From contig NC_089426.1 in assembly GCF_013426205.1 (NCBI RefSeq), positions 434,001 through 498,000 of the forward strand: a stretch of 64,000 nucleotides of DNA, read 5' to 3'. Below, one piece after another: positions 23,829-34,593 of the stretch; within the stretch, counting starts at the first letter, position 1; every line of letters begins with the position of its first letter. Below the pieces are notes generated by a model, which saw only the letters and a list, made by a program, of their open reading frames with translations, made no database searches and had not been told where the DNA came from. Source of the DNA: Metarhizium brunneum (lineage: Eukaryota; Ascomycota; Sordariomycetes; Hypocreales; Clavicipitaceae). The translations under genes and the position numbers were made by a program.

Positions 23829-24090
23829 TCTAGTATTCACGATAAATCTGGGGGCGTCTGGGCTGTTGCATTTTCGCCAGATAGCAAGCTAGTCGCGTCC
23901 GTAACTCGGAGGATCCCAGGAGAGATTAGGCTTTGGGATGTTGGTACGGGAACATTGCACTGTGTTCCTTTGGGCTACTCGGATGCGGTTTAGAGGGCTA
24001 TATTCTCGCCAGACAGCAAGCTGGTAGCATCTGCATCTAACGATAAGACAGCTAGGCTCTGGGACTGCACTAAGAAAACAGGCAGAAATA
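23829..24090 (+). pseudogene. WD40-repeat remnant of an NLR/HET-E-like gene
   Basis: Two consecutive WD40 blades are readable in one frame: GVWAVAFSPDSKLVAS ... IRLWDVGTGT, then IFSPDSKLVASASNDKTARLWD. The second blade is preceded by an in-frame TAG at 23991-23993. SPDSKLVASAS(N)DKTARLWD is the typical near-identical repeat of fungal NACHT-WD40 (NWD, HET-D/E-like) proteins, which act in non-self recognition. Nothing of a NACHT domain remains upstream, where the DNA is AT-rich and decayed. The fragment ends after CTKKTG. It is dead by truncation and stop. Confidence 0.75.
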
Positions 24091-24266
24091 TCTCTTGGAT
24101 TACTTTAGATAGAAAGTCTTGTTGCCCCTCAGTCGCACAAGGCACTCGCCGCGTTCGCCGATTCATTACTATAAGTGCCTCCCACGTGTAATTTTCCACC
24201 AGCCGCTGGGCTAGATTCCTAGTGTCACGGTATAAGACTTAATTGTCAACCAAAGGCCTCTGACTT

Positions 24267-24796
24267 CTAGGGAAATAAGGAAGTGAAAATCTTAGCCGTG
24301 ATGAGGCTCGCATACCCTCCCACGATTAAAGCGTCGAGCATCCTGTCTATTCCAGCAATGCGGCCGATGAAGACGGCTACGGCAATTGCTATCAGGCCAC
24401 AGTTGGCCCAGTATCTCTGTCCCTGCATGATATTGACCAGTCCTACTGCGCAGTAAACAATAACGCAGAGGGCGTATATAATAGTTGTTTGCGCGCTGGA
24501 CGCACGTACGCTGATATCTGCACCCCCACGATTTACCTCTCCTGGCTGCTTTATAGCTGTAGATGGCACAAGTCAGCGTCAAGTATTGTGAATATTCACT
24601 TCACCCTTGTTTCTTAGCCTGCGAGCTTACCTGGATTACGGAGGAAAATCATGATTGCGGTCGCGAACCCAGCGCAGATAACACCAACAGAGGCAAGGCC
24701 TTGTCTGTTTAACAGCGAGCCGGCTGCCGGCTGATTGCGCTCCTTGTCTATCCAGACATGACGGTCGGCATGAGCTGGGACTTCTGGTCCGTCCAT
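24267..24796 (-). CDS. Small four-helix membrane protein, unknown function
   Basis: Exons 24796-24631 and 24556-24267 flank a 74-nt intron (GTAAGC...CTACAG with CTGAC branch) and give 151 aa. The N-terminus MDGPEVPAHADRHVWIDKER is polar. Four hydrophobic segments follow: LASVGVICAGFATAIMIFL, TIIYALCVIVYCAVGLVNIM, ANCGLIAIAVAVFIGRIAGI and ALIVGGYASLITAKIFTSLF. No signal peptide is evident, so an integral membrane protein is likely. I do not recognise the family. Splice signals and matching frames support the model; the upstream start is the first ATG in frame. It lies in accessory DNA, divergent from another set of small orphan genes at 25.2-26.4 kb. Confidence 0.6.
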
Positions 24797-25263
24797 GGTT
24801 GAGTTGCGGTCTTTGGGGATTTCTTGGACGCTCGTGAGAAGAGGCGAGGTTTTCTCCTAGTGGCCGTTCTACTAGCGCAGTCTCCTCTAGGGACAATGTA
24901 CCTGGGGAAGATGGCGAGATTCCTCCGTGGTAACTCCAACAACTTGGGAAAACTTGACGTAACGAAACGCATTGTCGACGAATGAGATTGGTGTAAAGGA
25001 GTCACGCGGGGCTAACTGGTTGACATGCGGCTAGGCAAGCTTGTGGGGCAACCCCACAGAAAGCGAAGTACCGGCTGGGGTAGGGTATTCACGGCCTGCA
25101 AGCAGTGCTGTCCAAGATAGCATATTCGGAATCGCTTTTATACTCGACCGATCAAAACGCCCTGCGTTCTTGTCCCTGGCAAGTATAGCCAATTCTGTCA
25201 AACAGAGCAGACCAACTCATTCTGTACATACCCGCAGGCAACTTGACATTCACACTGCCCGCA

Positions 25264-25614
25264 ATGGCTCCAGACATGGGCGCCTACTGTCCCTCGATCG
25301 TCCTCGCGATTCAAAGCCTTGTCGAGCGGATGTCTGAGGAATGGACCGCTGCCCTGCGCGGGTCGGGCAATTCCAACTCTCGGACCGGCTTCCTAGCCTA
25401 CTCGATCGACGACTCTGTCGACTTGGAAACGGCCAATCCCACTGTCAAACCTGACGTCCGCCTACCGAGTAGTTGGTTCATCTTCCAGACTGACCTGTAC
25501 GCTCGTGGCGCTCATGGCTCGCACGGCGACGAGGTCACGTACGATTTCCTCTGGCGTCACGAGCGCACGTCTGGCCTGACGGTAAGTCCAAAAGTGTTGA
25601 AGACTGGAACATGA
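25264..25614 (+). CDS. Orphan protein, possibly with a missing 3' exon
   Basis: An open frame of 116 codons begins MAPDMGAYCPSIVLAIQSLV and continues through FLAYSIDDSVDLE, SSWFIFQTDLYARG and VTYDFLWRHERTSGL. Residue composition is protein-like, and codon use resembles real genes nearby. A TATA-like TTTATACT lies about 130 nt upstream. A GTAAGT right after SGLT (25582) could be a donor, in which case the last about 10 codons are intron and another exon follows. No family is recognised. It may form one transcription unit with the membrane protein at 25778, but no unique splice joins them convincingly. Confidence 0.4.
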   Translation: MAPDMGAYCPSIVLAIQSLVERMSEEWTAALRGSGNSNSRTGFLAYSIDDSVDLETANPTVKPDVRLPSSWFIFQTDLYARGAHGSHGDEVTYDFLWRHERTSGLTVSPKVLKTGT

Positions 25615-25777
25615 CAGTACAGTTGATAGAATCTGTGGGATTAAGCTAAAACAACATTGAAGAATAAAAAGAAATAAGCACAGACAAAAAAAGGGGAATC
25701 ACGGTGGGGCACATCATAGTTTCGCGATGCTGACAGGGGTATATCTACTTTAGGAGCCTTGGGACCAAAGCTGTTCC

Positions 25778-26448
25778 ATGCACCTCGATGCAGCCATGGT
25801 CTCTCGTTTACCGATTGGGTCCAGGTATCGACGCTGGGCGGCAATGTGGCTGTTGTGTCTCGGTGCTGCAGACATCTGTTTTGGCCCTGCAGCCGCAAAA
25901 GCTTTGGACCCCAAGAAGCTCATCACAGCCGCGTGCGCCGTTATATCTGCGGGGTCGGAGCTGTGTCTGGTCAACTTTCAACTCGACGATCCGCCGACCG
26001 TGTCAGCATCGTGTGTGATGAGGTGACTACTTTAACTTGCCCCGCCCGCCATGCAGCAGCAATGGCTAACTTTTTTTTCTTTTCAAATAGCCTCCGCATA
26101 TGTTGCTCGCTCTGTCTGCTATCTTATTTATGCTTCTTCTTCCTCTTTTTTACTCGCAACAGCTGGGAAAGAGGCAAGTTGATCTCGGGAGTTATTTCTC
26201 TCTTTATTCTGACCGGACCCTTCATGTCCGACTTCCCCATCCATTGGATGGATCTCCTCAACCTCCGGTGCCTGGTTGCGTCGGTCGCTTGTGGAATTGG
26301 ACACCACGAGGCCGTCCTTCAGGGCATCCGGATGGGGCTCGAACAGCCCGATTTAGAGAGGGGCAAGCAGGGCGATTGCGACAATGACGACCCGACGCTG
26401 TCTGAACAGGCCGCCCCTGTGGATGGGGCTCGGCCACCGGCTGGCTGA
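25778..26448 (+). CDS. Small multi-pass membrane protein, unknown function
   Basis: Exons 25778-26022 and 26163-26448 join across a 140-nt intron (GTGACT...CAACAG) to give 176 aa. Hydrophobic segments are AAMWLLCLGAADICFGPAA, LITAACAVISAGSELCLV, LISGVISLFILTGPFMSDF and LLNLRCLVASVACGIG. The C-terminal tail is hydrophilic and acidic (QPDLERGKQGDCDNDDP). The topology and size resemble the 151-aa protein at 24267, but sequence similarity is not obvious. An alternative is one unspliced frame from 25759 of 229 codons; it has a poly-Phe stretch translated from the intron polypyrimidine tract, so the spliced model is preferred. Function unknown. Confidence 0.45.
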
Positions 26449-28072
26449 CGACATGGACGAGGAGGACAGAAGGGTGAGGGAATAGAGTAGATCTGGAGCC
26501 CTTGCCACTACAAATGGGCGGCGACGCCCACATACCCGGGTTGACAAGGAGTTTGGTGAAAGGTTTATTAGAGATGGCTTTGGCGTTGCCGGAATGTCGT
26601 ATGTTTGGCTGCTTGTTTTGTCTGTGCAATTTCAAGAGTGACCAGCAAATTGTTTCTTCAAGGCCACTACGCTGCCGTACTATATTCTTTGAATTACAAT
26701 AGATGATTGATCTTTTTGTACAGCCTCGTCTGAGCATTGCATCGGGTAGAAACTGCCATTGACCCTTTGATTCACCTCGCCTTCGCCAAGGCCAAGGCTT
26801 GGCTTGTATCTCCATTCTCAACAGAAAGGTGGCCCATTTCGCCGATACATTGTTGCCGCTAGACCGCAGAGAGATTAGAAATTATTTGCCGCCGGTTATT
26901 TATAGCAAATTTCGCGACGAAATTTCACTATGAGATGCTATGAGAAGATAAATTACTATATTATGTGTCCTTAGGCCCGATTTACTTTATGTCTTGCGCC
27001 CTTAATCCCGATATTAAATAAGCCTGCCCGACAATAAGCAACCCTATCCTAGACTACCGCGGTGTGCTTGACCTTGATCCTGAGCACTTCTAGAAGCAAG
27101 TCCTCTTTATACTACTAAGTATCTTACTGCTAAACTTTAAGATTTAGGCTTATTTTAACGTTATTTAGAATTAAAAGAGATGGACATAATGGGACAAGTT
27201 TTGTCGCTCCCGCAGCTGAGTGGAGCGATGACTGACTTGGAAGAAGCATTTAATATAGGTGAACTAGATACAGCCGTCAAGAAGTGGGCAACAGTGATAT
27301 TAATAGAAGATAGCAGCACAGGGACCCATGAAACTAATAGGTTATAATAACCCAACTACTTTCCCTCCTTACGCTTAAGTATATAACTTTTTCTTATGCT
27401 CTGTCTAGTTTACCCCTAGTTCAGCAATTCCTAAACTTCCGCACTAAAATCAGCTACTAAGAAGCTGCTACTCCAGCTTCTGAATCTGCTCTCACGTTAA
27501 GACATTTAAACTCCTCACAAACCACTATATCATGTCAAGCTTTCGTTCCTCAAGGCTCCTCTGGGCAGGCCGCCCACGGTTTGGTCTCCTGTTGGACCAA
27601 TCAGAACCTCTAAAACTTATCCGCACTAAACCCTTATTATTCGGGAAAACTTAAGAACTGATGTATTCACAGCTTTCGGCTAAATAATAATTCTCATAAC
27701 GGAATAATATTATATGAAAACAGTAGAACAGTTTGATTGAGTCTACCTAGCCAGCTAATAAGATCATTTTTATAAATAGTAAGAGACTTCGCACAAGCCG
27801 GCCCGTCAGGTAAGCCACTCTATAGTTGTAAACGCACTTAGGACTGAATGAAGAAGGCCTTGTATTTTGAGTGTCATCTGAATATAGCCTCATTCAAGTC
27901 TAGCTTGCGCCCGCGTGAAATGGGTACTTAACGCTGGGGATGTTAGCTGCTGTACCACGCTTGATAAGGTGATAACACTTACCCCTAGTCTAGAAAGCAA
28001 GTCAAAGTCACTGGAATCGATTCTTATCCCAGTTCCAAGATGATTTTATTATTGCCGCTTGGTTCAAACGGA
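26449..28072. other. Accessory intergenic region with AT-rich decay
   Basis: From about 26880 to 27180 and 27340 to 27780 the sequence is AT-rich with TA-enriched words, as in RIP-affected DNA. A better-preserved island near 27180-27346 contains a 55-codon plus-strand frame (MDIMGQVLSLPQLSGAM...); it is too short to call a gene. Nothing else is supported. Confidence 0.35.
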
Positions 28073-28327
28073 TTAAAAAAAATAATCGTCATCAAAAGGA
28101 AGGAGAGCGCTTGGACTAAGAGTATCACCGCCAGGAAAGTTGGGACGCAAGAGATTGCTTGGACTAAGAGTATCATCGCCAGAAAAGTTGGGAAGCAAGA
28201 GATTGTTCGTATCAGGACCATTCGACACAATGGGAGCAGGACCGTCGAACTGATGATTGCGAACCTCGAGCGGCGCAGCCGCAACCAGACGAACGAATAA
28301 AATGGCTAGGGTAACTGTGAGCTTCAT
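28073..28327 (-). CDS. Small secreted protein with tandem 16-residue repeats
   Basis: An 84-aa protein begins MKLTVTLAILFVRLVAAA, a plausible secretion signal, with mature sequence from about APLEVRNHQFDG. The mature part ends in tandem repeats: LLLPNFSGDDTLSPSN, LLRPNFPGGDTLSPSA, then a partial LLPF and an acidic-aromatic tail FDDDYFF. No cysteines are present. A TATA box (TTATATAAAG on the minus strand, near 28432-28442) lies about 105 nt upstream of the ATG, supporting transcription. The longer in-frame start at 28402 precedes the signal and is less likely. Short secreted repeat proteins are common candidate effectors or cell-wall peptides in plant- and insect-associated fungi. No family is recognised and no dibasic processing sites separate the repeats. 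Confidence 0.55.
   Translation of the reverse strand: MKLTVTLAILFVRLVAAAPLEVRNHQFDGPAPIVSNGPDTNNLLLPNFSGDDTLSPSNLLRPNFPGGDTLSPSALLPFDDDYFF
28109..28204. repeat. Two 48-bp direct repeats inside the secreted protein gene
   Basis: Two tandem 48-nt units (28109-28156 and 28157-28204) differ at only a few positions, and a partial third follows. The unit is a multiple of three, so copy changes keep the reading frame and alter the number of 16-residue peptides. Confidence 0.8.
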
Positions 28328-30502
28328 TTTAAAGTGGAGGCTTGATAATAAGATCTTGGTAAGTAGAGAGTAGTAGAAGAAGTTGATAGTAGTGGGATGC
28401 AAATATGTATTTCTATCTAAGGCTGTCCTTGGCTTTATATAACTACCTTTTTTTCAAAGAGACTTCGATTCTAGAATTTTGCAGAAACTTGAGGATTACG
28501 TATCAAGGCAGAGCCATTACTCAATCTCGAAACATTTATTAATTAATAAGAAACTGCTATGTAGGCGGAGCTCCCGAATTTTATGCGCAACCCCTGGGAA
28601 TACCTTGTTGCTGTGGTGATAAACTCCCGATATATTCGGCCGCGTTGCATAGTAAGTGAGCGGGAAGCTCCTCATGCCAACAGCATTTGTCGAGACATTA
28701 GTGCGGCAGTAGATACTATTCCTGACGTATATAGTACACTAAGCTGACTCGTTACGAGACCAGTTGACTTCGAATATTACCAGTACGGTTCGCAGTCCCA
28801 ACCGCACGAACACTGCGAGAAAGTGGATCGATGTGTTTCAATAATGCAATAGTTCTTGGCATTGGGAGCGTTACCAGCGTGTGGCGTGGAACTGAAACCG
28901 TAAATCCCGGGATTAGTTGCCTAGGAACCTTTTGAACCCTGGAGAATACACGCTGCCGAAAATGCGCCGTCATCTTCGGTGCCGACAGCGGCGTAGCAAT
29001 TACTAGGCAATCCGTTTTAAGTCCCTGCCGAAAACCTATTCGGAATCGACTCAGGTTATCCGAACGTAATATATGTGAAGGTATCAGGGGCACGAACAAG
29101 GTCAAGTGCGACTTGAATACAGCGATTATTTACACGGAGAGTAAGAGATTTGTTTGGAAGCTTTGGAAGCTCTGGCCAAGATACCTGTTAAAAGCGTACA
29201 CTACAAGTCGAGGGGAAAACGAATCGCCAACTCATTCACCACCAAGCTTCCACTCGATATATATCTACCCTATACACTCTATCACACTCATTGCGGTCAG
29301 TTAATGCGGTCAATCGGACAAGTTGCCGCCTTGACTATGACCCACTCGACGAGAAACAACGGCTCGGAACCGGAACAGGAACAAAGGTCGGAAAACGTTG
29401 CCACCGCCGAAGTGGCAACGGAAACCAGGGAAAGCCGCACCGTGTAAAAGCAAAATAGTCAAGTTGAGTTGAACATAATTTACACTTTGTGCGAGGAAAA
29501 GCCACACGTAATAAGGAACGGTAAACAATAAATAACAATATAAACACAGCAGCCACAAGACCAAAGAGGTTGAGGTTCTGAAAGCTTTAAAAAGCTAGTT
29601 GTATAATTGTATGGACCGTGACGAGGCACATGACCAGCTCCTGAGGCGACGTTACTAGTTGAGATAATGCAGTAATATTACTCTTCCAGCAAGCTAGACC
29701 AGCTCATGCCAAGATGGAAAACTTGTTCCCATCTTTGGGCTATTACTGGTGAACTGAAAGGCTTGGCCCTGCAGTTTTTCTGGGCGAACCTAGTATACGC
29801 TTTACTGGCCTGTTTATATAGCCTGTACTAGAATTATTATACGTTGTTATTTCTCAAGTATAAAAAAAAGCCTCTTCTATTATGTTTGGGACGCCTGTTG
29901 GCCTGAGTCGATTCGCATACAAACAAGTTAAGCTGGAATAGGAAGGAGGGATCAGGAGACTGGAATGTGCAACGCTCCGGCGCTTCAAAATTCTCGCTCG
30001 CTTTGCCTACCCCTTGGATAACTCGTTCGTTGACATCAGGGTCTTGTAGCTACTGTTGATCGGACTTGCTCTCCCACCGAGTCTGTCTGTTGGTAGTCGT
30101 GTGCAGCAAATTCAGTATTCATATCATTGAATAACGCTTGATTCAATTAGACTTTCAGGAATATATTAGTAGCATGGCCAACTGCTAGTTGGTTAAATGC
30201 GCAATGCGCATAAAATATGGCGCTTTTCAACCTGTTTCACAGGTAGAGAAAAATGCATACGCTTATTATGCAGTTGTAATCGAGCTGTGAGCCTAGTTTG
30301 CCACGTGCTATGTTGCTATGGCCTTGCGAAATTTCTAAGCGCAGGCGTTAACCGTTAACGAGCAAGTTTTCCATCGTAACTATTTATTACTATCTACGAG
30401 TAGATTCTCCTGCCCTTATTTATATGGACTGGAGGTAGATGTAATAGGGTATAAAGACTAGAACAACCTCTCTGGGCTATTTTACAACGCCTCGGTAACG
30501 TA
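28328..30502. other. Accessory intergenic region, no supported gene
   Basis: Sequence is mixed, with moderate AT content. Open frames at 28752-29105 (minus) and 29154-29447 (plus) have no recognisable domain, signal peptide or splice pattern and are not called. Confidence 0.3.
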
Positions 30503-30954
30503 TTGCGCGGCCTCTTACGTAGCTCACTTTCTCGGCTTCATTACGTAAAAAGCCCTCGGTACGTCGGCCTCGGTCTCTCCTCATTTATTTTGAGCTCTGT
30601 CTTCTCTACATCCATCGATGGGGCAGTCGAGGGGCTGACTGGAGCTTTGGCGCCTTTAAAAGACGCTTTCGATGCTGTCGAATCCATTGGTGAGTTGACA
30701 TCACTAGACGTCTCTGCTTCCACACTGCATCAAATTCTGCTGTTCTCCCTCGAGTCCTTCCAGGCCATTTTTGACACGATGGCAGGGCAGGGCAGGGTGG
30801 GTTTGGTCTGGTGATCTCGGTGTTTCTTGATGAAAATGAAGTTAAGCGAAAGGACCTTGAATCAGCGCTTCGAGGACGAGTGGCTCTCGAGGTAAAGGGG
30901 GGAGCCCCCCTCGCGTTCAAATTCTCCGACACGCAAGGGAAAATATTTCCATGA
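30503..30954 (+). pseudogene. Broken gene fragment, frame shifted at a GGCAG repeat
   Basis: The first part reads protein-like in one frame (EGLTGALAPLKDAFDAVES, then SASTLHQILLFSLESFQAIF) but ends in a TGA at 30812. The continuation is protein-like in another frame (FLDENEVKRKDLESALRGR, VALEVKGGAPLAFKFSD) and stops at 30952. The switch coincides with three tandem GGCAG units at 30781-30795; gain of one 5-nt unit explains the frame change exactly. No ATG opens the first part, so the 5' end is also missing. I do not recognise the family. A short unrecognised intron is an alternative, but no good donor/acceptor pair was found. Confidence 0.4.
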
Positions 30955-32696
30955 AAATAGTAGTGAGACCCACTGAATAAATGGCATGTTGGCGATGCGG
31001 TTCGTGTATGTATTGCTATAGCGAGACCTGATAAGGGCGTGTCTCGGCTAAATGTTTGATGCTGCTCAGCTTTCCATGCATTCGAATTACACAGCTTTAC
31101 TTTACTCGATTAGTGCTAAGGCTGAGCTTGCCATGGCGGCTCTTTTTCTTCAGGTTATGTGAAAATGCTAACAGAAAGCATCACAACACCTTGCAAGGCA
31201 GGCAAAAAAGAAGGGACGCATGTTCACAAGTGCTGCTCTCATTGACTCGATAAGGTCTCAATGCCCGCCGGGAAAAGGAAACAGGCACTTTGCCAAGGTC
31301 TTACCCAAGAATATCTTATTCAGGCTTACAAATATAACAGGCTAGTTCGTGTAGATTTGGATATCTGCCCATTCCCCAGCTCTGACATGTCATGAACGCA
31401 TACATCCATCTCACCGGTTGGGTCGCATCGCGTCTTCGTCCTGCGTCCTGCGTCCCGCAGCATTTACATTCCACACTCTGAATAATCTAATTCCAACCAT
31501 ACGGACGACTAAGACATGTCTGTCTAGTGCCTAGTGGGTAGTGGAACGGGGTGGCTGTGTAGAACTAGGATGATGCCTAGGCGCGGTGTAACCTGTTTTT
31601 TGGTCTAGTTAGCAGTGGATAAACGCTCTTCATAGCATAACTGAGCGCACCTTGGGATGAATGGTTCTATCGAGACCGATCTCCGGGCCAAAAATCTTTG
31701 GCGGTACGTCCCGCCCGAGGATGGAACCCAGGGACTACATGTTGCAACGAATCGGATGCTAGAGGCTCGGATCATGGCTCTTGGTCCTACGGGAATCTGA
31801 TCATAATATGGTATGAGCTATTAAATAGCTTCCAAAGAGGGTTAGACGATATTGTGGCTGTCAGTCGGTGGTACTGGCGGACGACGTTTCAGGTATACTT
31901 GGCCCCTGCTGTTTACTATATTAAGACGAAAAATGGGCAAGACAGGTAAAGTGGCTAGTCCACTTAGTTGCCAACGGGTATACCTGTATCTAGAAGATCG
32001 ACTACAGTGACGCTGATGTGGCTGTGTGTCCAGTTGCAAAAATACGGTTTTCAGTCTCAAGTGTCAACGTAAAGATACACTGCTTCGTATTCTCAACCAA
32101 ACATTCAATTTTTAGCTCAGGACGTATCAGAGGGACAAATAACCTGAATTGTGTCAAATTTATTAACTTTCATGTGCAAGACTTGTCAATGACTTGTAAG
32201 ATAGAGTGGATCAGAGATTTGGGCCATCTATATGGCATGTACAATCAATTGGCACGGCATGGCAAGGGAGCCAGCTCCTCCCTCTTCGCATATGCGCAGG
32301 ACTTATATTATCATAAGATTGCAGGGCTATGTGTATCACGCCATATCACCGTAGTAATGAAAAGTTTTTGTAATATGAAATGCAAGGTGGGATTGCCACG
32401 ACCCAAGAGACCAAACGACGCAAACGGCGGGATATTGGGCACGGGCATCTATTGCTACATCATTTTGCCTGGCTCGGCGGATGAACCCGATATCCTTTGT
32501 GTTGGTGGTGAGACTGAATTTCAAATATATAAAGCGTACATGTTGCCCGGTTCTATGATAGCTTTACCAGACATCCCATTATAACATTATCTTGTCTGGA
32601 TCAAGGACAACATAGACAACACACAGAAAGCCTCAAGTCATCTTGATCCCCTTGTTCATCAGCGGGCAACGTGCTTGCACCGCCGAAAAAAACGCA
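30955..32696. other. Intergenic region upstream of the arginine deiminase gene
   Basis: No gene is supported. A 188-codon plus-strand frame ends at 32584 but lacks an ATG start and any motif, and it overlaps the PAD promoter. The last 200 nt act as promoter and 5' leader of the PAD gene. Confidence 0.35.
32526..32533 (+). promoter_or_regulatory. TATA box of the arginine deiminase gene
   Basis: TATATAAA followed by GCG lies 171 nt upstream of the predicted ATG at 32697. No other gene on this strand could use it. Confidence 0.5.
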
Positions 32697-34593
32697 ATGC
32701 CTCGCATCAGTACAGCCACGGCGATCTTGTCTCTGGGTAGAAATGATGCATCTGAAATTATCTATGTTGTTTGTCTACGCTAATACGAGATCAGGACTTG
32801 CAAGCGTCAGCCGGGCCTTGAACCCCGTCATCCTCGCCGACACAAACCGCGACGGCAAAGTTGATGTGGAAGGCAGCACCGATCTTGCCGGAAAAGAAAC
32901 TTGGACTGAGCAGACCGGCGCCCTGTTTCTGGCCAACATCGTAGATACGAACCGGCGTTGCTCTGACAAGATCATTACCAGTTTCGATTTCGGAGACGGT
33001 CCTGATCCTTCTACGCCCAACCAAGAACTAGACAAATGCCATGACGCTGCCGATAATGTGCTGCGAAACTCCAAATATCTGGCTGCCCTGAAAACTGCAC
33101 CCATGGCAGATGTGAGCAGCTCGGCTACCGGGTCTATTGCCGTGCTGGGAGAAGCAGCCGCCGAAAAGGTCCGCGTTTTCCACAAGTCGGGCAGTGACTG
33201 GTTATACGTGGCCGCCAACTACACCTTCGCCGCCGACGAAATCAAGAAGGGCCTGGAACTTGGCATTGACGCCCGCGACGTTCGCCGCCCGGGTGTCTGG
33301 GACGGCAGAGCTACTGTACAGTTCAGCGTCAGTGACGGTGCCGAGACGGTCAAGGACGCGGTGGCTCTCCGGGTTGCTCCCGTCTTGACGCACCACCATC
33401 TGCAACAGGCCAGGGAGATCATTACCATGAGGCCCACGGAGAAGGGCCTAGGAGCCAGGTTTGCCAAGGAGCTGCAGGACCACATAACAAAGGCCGGTAT
33501 CCAGAAACCACTACGGCTGGTTGGGGCGGACCAGTTTCCCCAGGACCATTTCGAAGCTGGATATACCAGTATTCCCGGGCCAGATGGACCTGTCACGCTG
33601 GGAGTTATGATCCGGTCCGCCATCAATAACACCGAGGGAAGAATCGCCTTCTCCGATATGCGATCCGACTCCGTTGGAGCAGTCCAGTTCCTCCAAATCG
33701 ACAACCATGACAGCGACGTAGATCACACGGGCAATCTGGAGACTATTCCTCCCCATTCGCACAACGGCAAGTCGTATCCAGCTGGACGTGTAATCATGGG
33801 GTCGCGAGGCGGGCAAAAGGCCAACATCATCAAGTTCCTCGAGGCCCAAGAGATGCAGAAGCCCGTTGACATTGACACAACTTGGCTGTACATCGGCCAC
33901 ACAGACGAGTTTATGCAGTTCGTCCCCGCCGACAACAAGCGCGGCTGGGCCATGATGGTGGACGACCCCCTCGCCGGCCTTGATCTCCTCGTAAAGGCCC
34001 AAAAGGCAGGCCATGGCAATGTCCGGGCCTTGTCGAGGCCGAGCTTCCCTACCGACAGCGCCGATAGCCGGAAACCAGATGATGTCAGTCTTCCAGCTAT
34101 GACGATCGACGCCGTGCTCAGCCGGGCCAACTTTTCCCGGGCCCAGGAGTACGCCGCGTGGAACATTGAGCGAAACATCAACATTGTAAAACAAGAGGTT
34201 GGACTCGACGATGGCGAAATCTTTCGCGTGCCGGCGCTGTACTACAACGAAGCCATGGCCGGCCCAAGACCGTACCAGCCCAAAAAGTACCTGCCGGAGC
34301 CGGGCCAGGAGGAGGAACACATCAAGGACCGCGACCACGCGTTCCAGGTATATGCATTCTACCCCGGCGCCGTCAATGGCATAGTCCTTGGAAAGGGCAA
34401 GTACTTGTCCGCCAACGTATGGGGGCCCGTCATTGACGGCAAGGACATTCTCAAAGAGGCTGTCAATGCGGCGTATGCCAAGGCCAACATGACGGTGGAC
34501 TATATCGACGACTGGTTTTCGCACCACGAAGGTGTTGGCGAGATACACTGCGGCTCAAACGCCATTCGCGATACTGATTTTCCCTGGTGGTAA
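32697..34593 (+). CDS. Secreted protein-arginine deiminase (PAD family)
   Basis: Exon 1 (32697-32736) and exon 2 (32795-34593) flank a 58-nt intron and code 612 aa. The spliced N-terminus MPRISTATAILSLGLASVSR is a signal peptide; without the intron there is none. A PAD middle-domain region begins with a calcium-loop-like DTNRDGKVD and continues to GALFLANIVDTNRR. The catalytic C-terminal domain keeps the four residues of the PAD active site: Asp in PQDHFEAGY (about 264), His and Asp in GHTDEFMQFVP (about 382 and 384) and Cys in GEIHCGSN (about 599). PADs convert peptidyl-arginine to citrulline with calcium. This enzyme would act outside the cell or in the secretory path, on self or host proteins. 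The family is patchy in fungi. An uninterrupted frame from a GTG at 32671 also exists, but the spliced start is far better. Confidence 0.9.

Noticed and set aside
25759..26448. Single unspliced 229-codon frame
   Set aside because: It translates an intron polypyrimidine tract into poly-Phe; the spliced model gives membrane helices in a better frame.
27180..27346. 55-codon frame in a preserved island
   Set aside because: Too short, with no homology or signal; left as a note in the region entry.
31690..31790. tRNA-like stretch on the minus strand (T-arm-like GGGTTCCATCC)
   Set aside because: The T-arm is imperfect, no matching 5' acceptor stem lies at the right distance, and no convincing anticodon arm folds.
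32018..32584. 188-codon open frame upstream of the PAD gene
   Set aside because: It opens with GTG, has no domain or signal, and overlaps the TATA box of the PAD gene.
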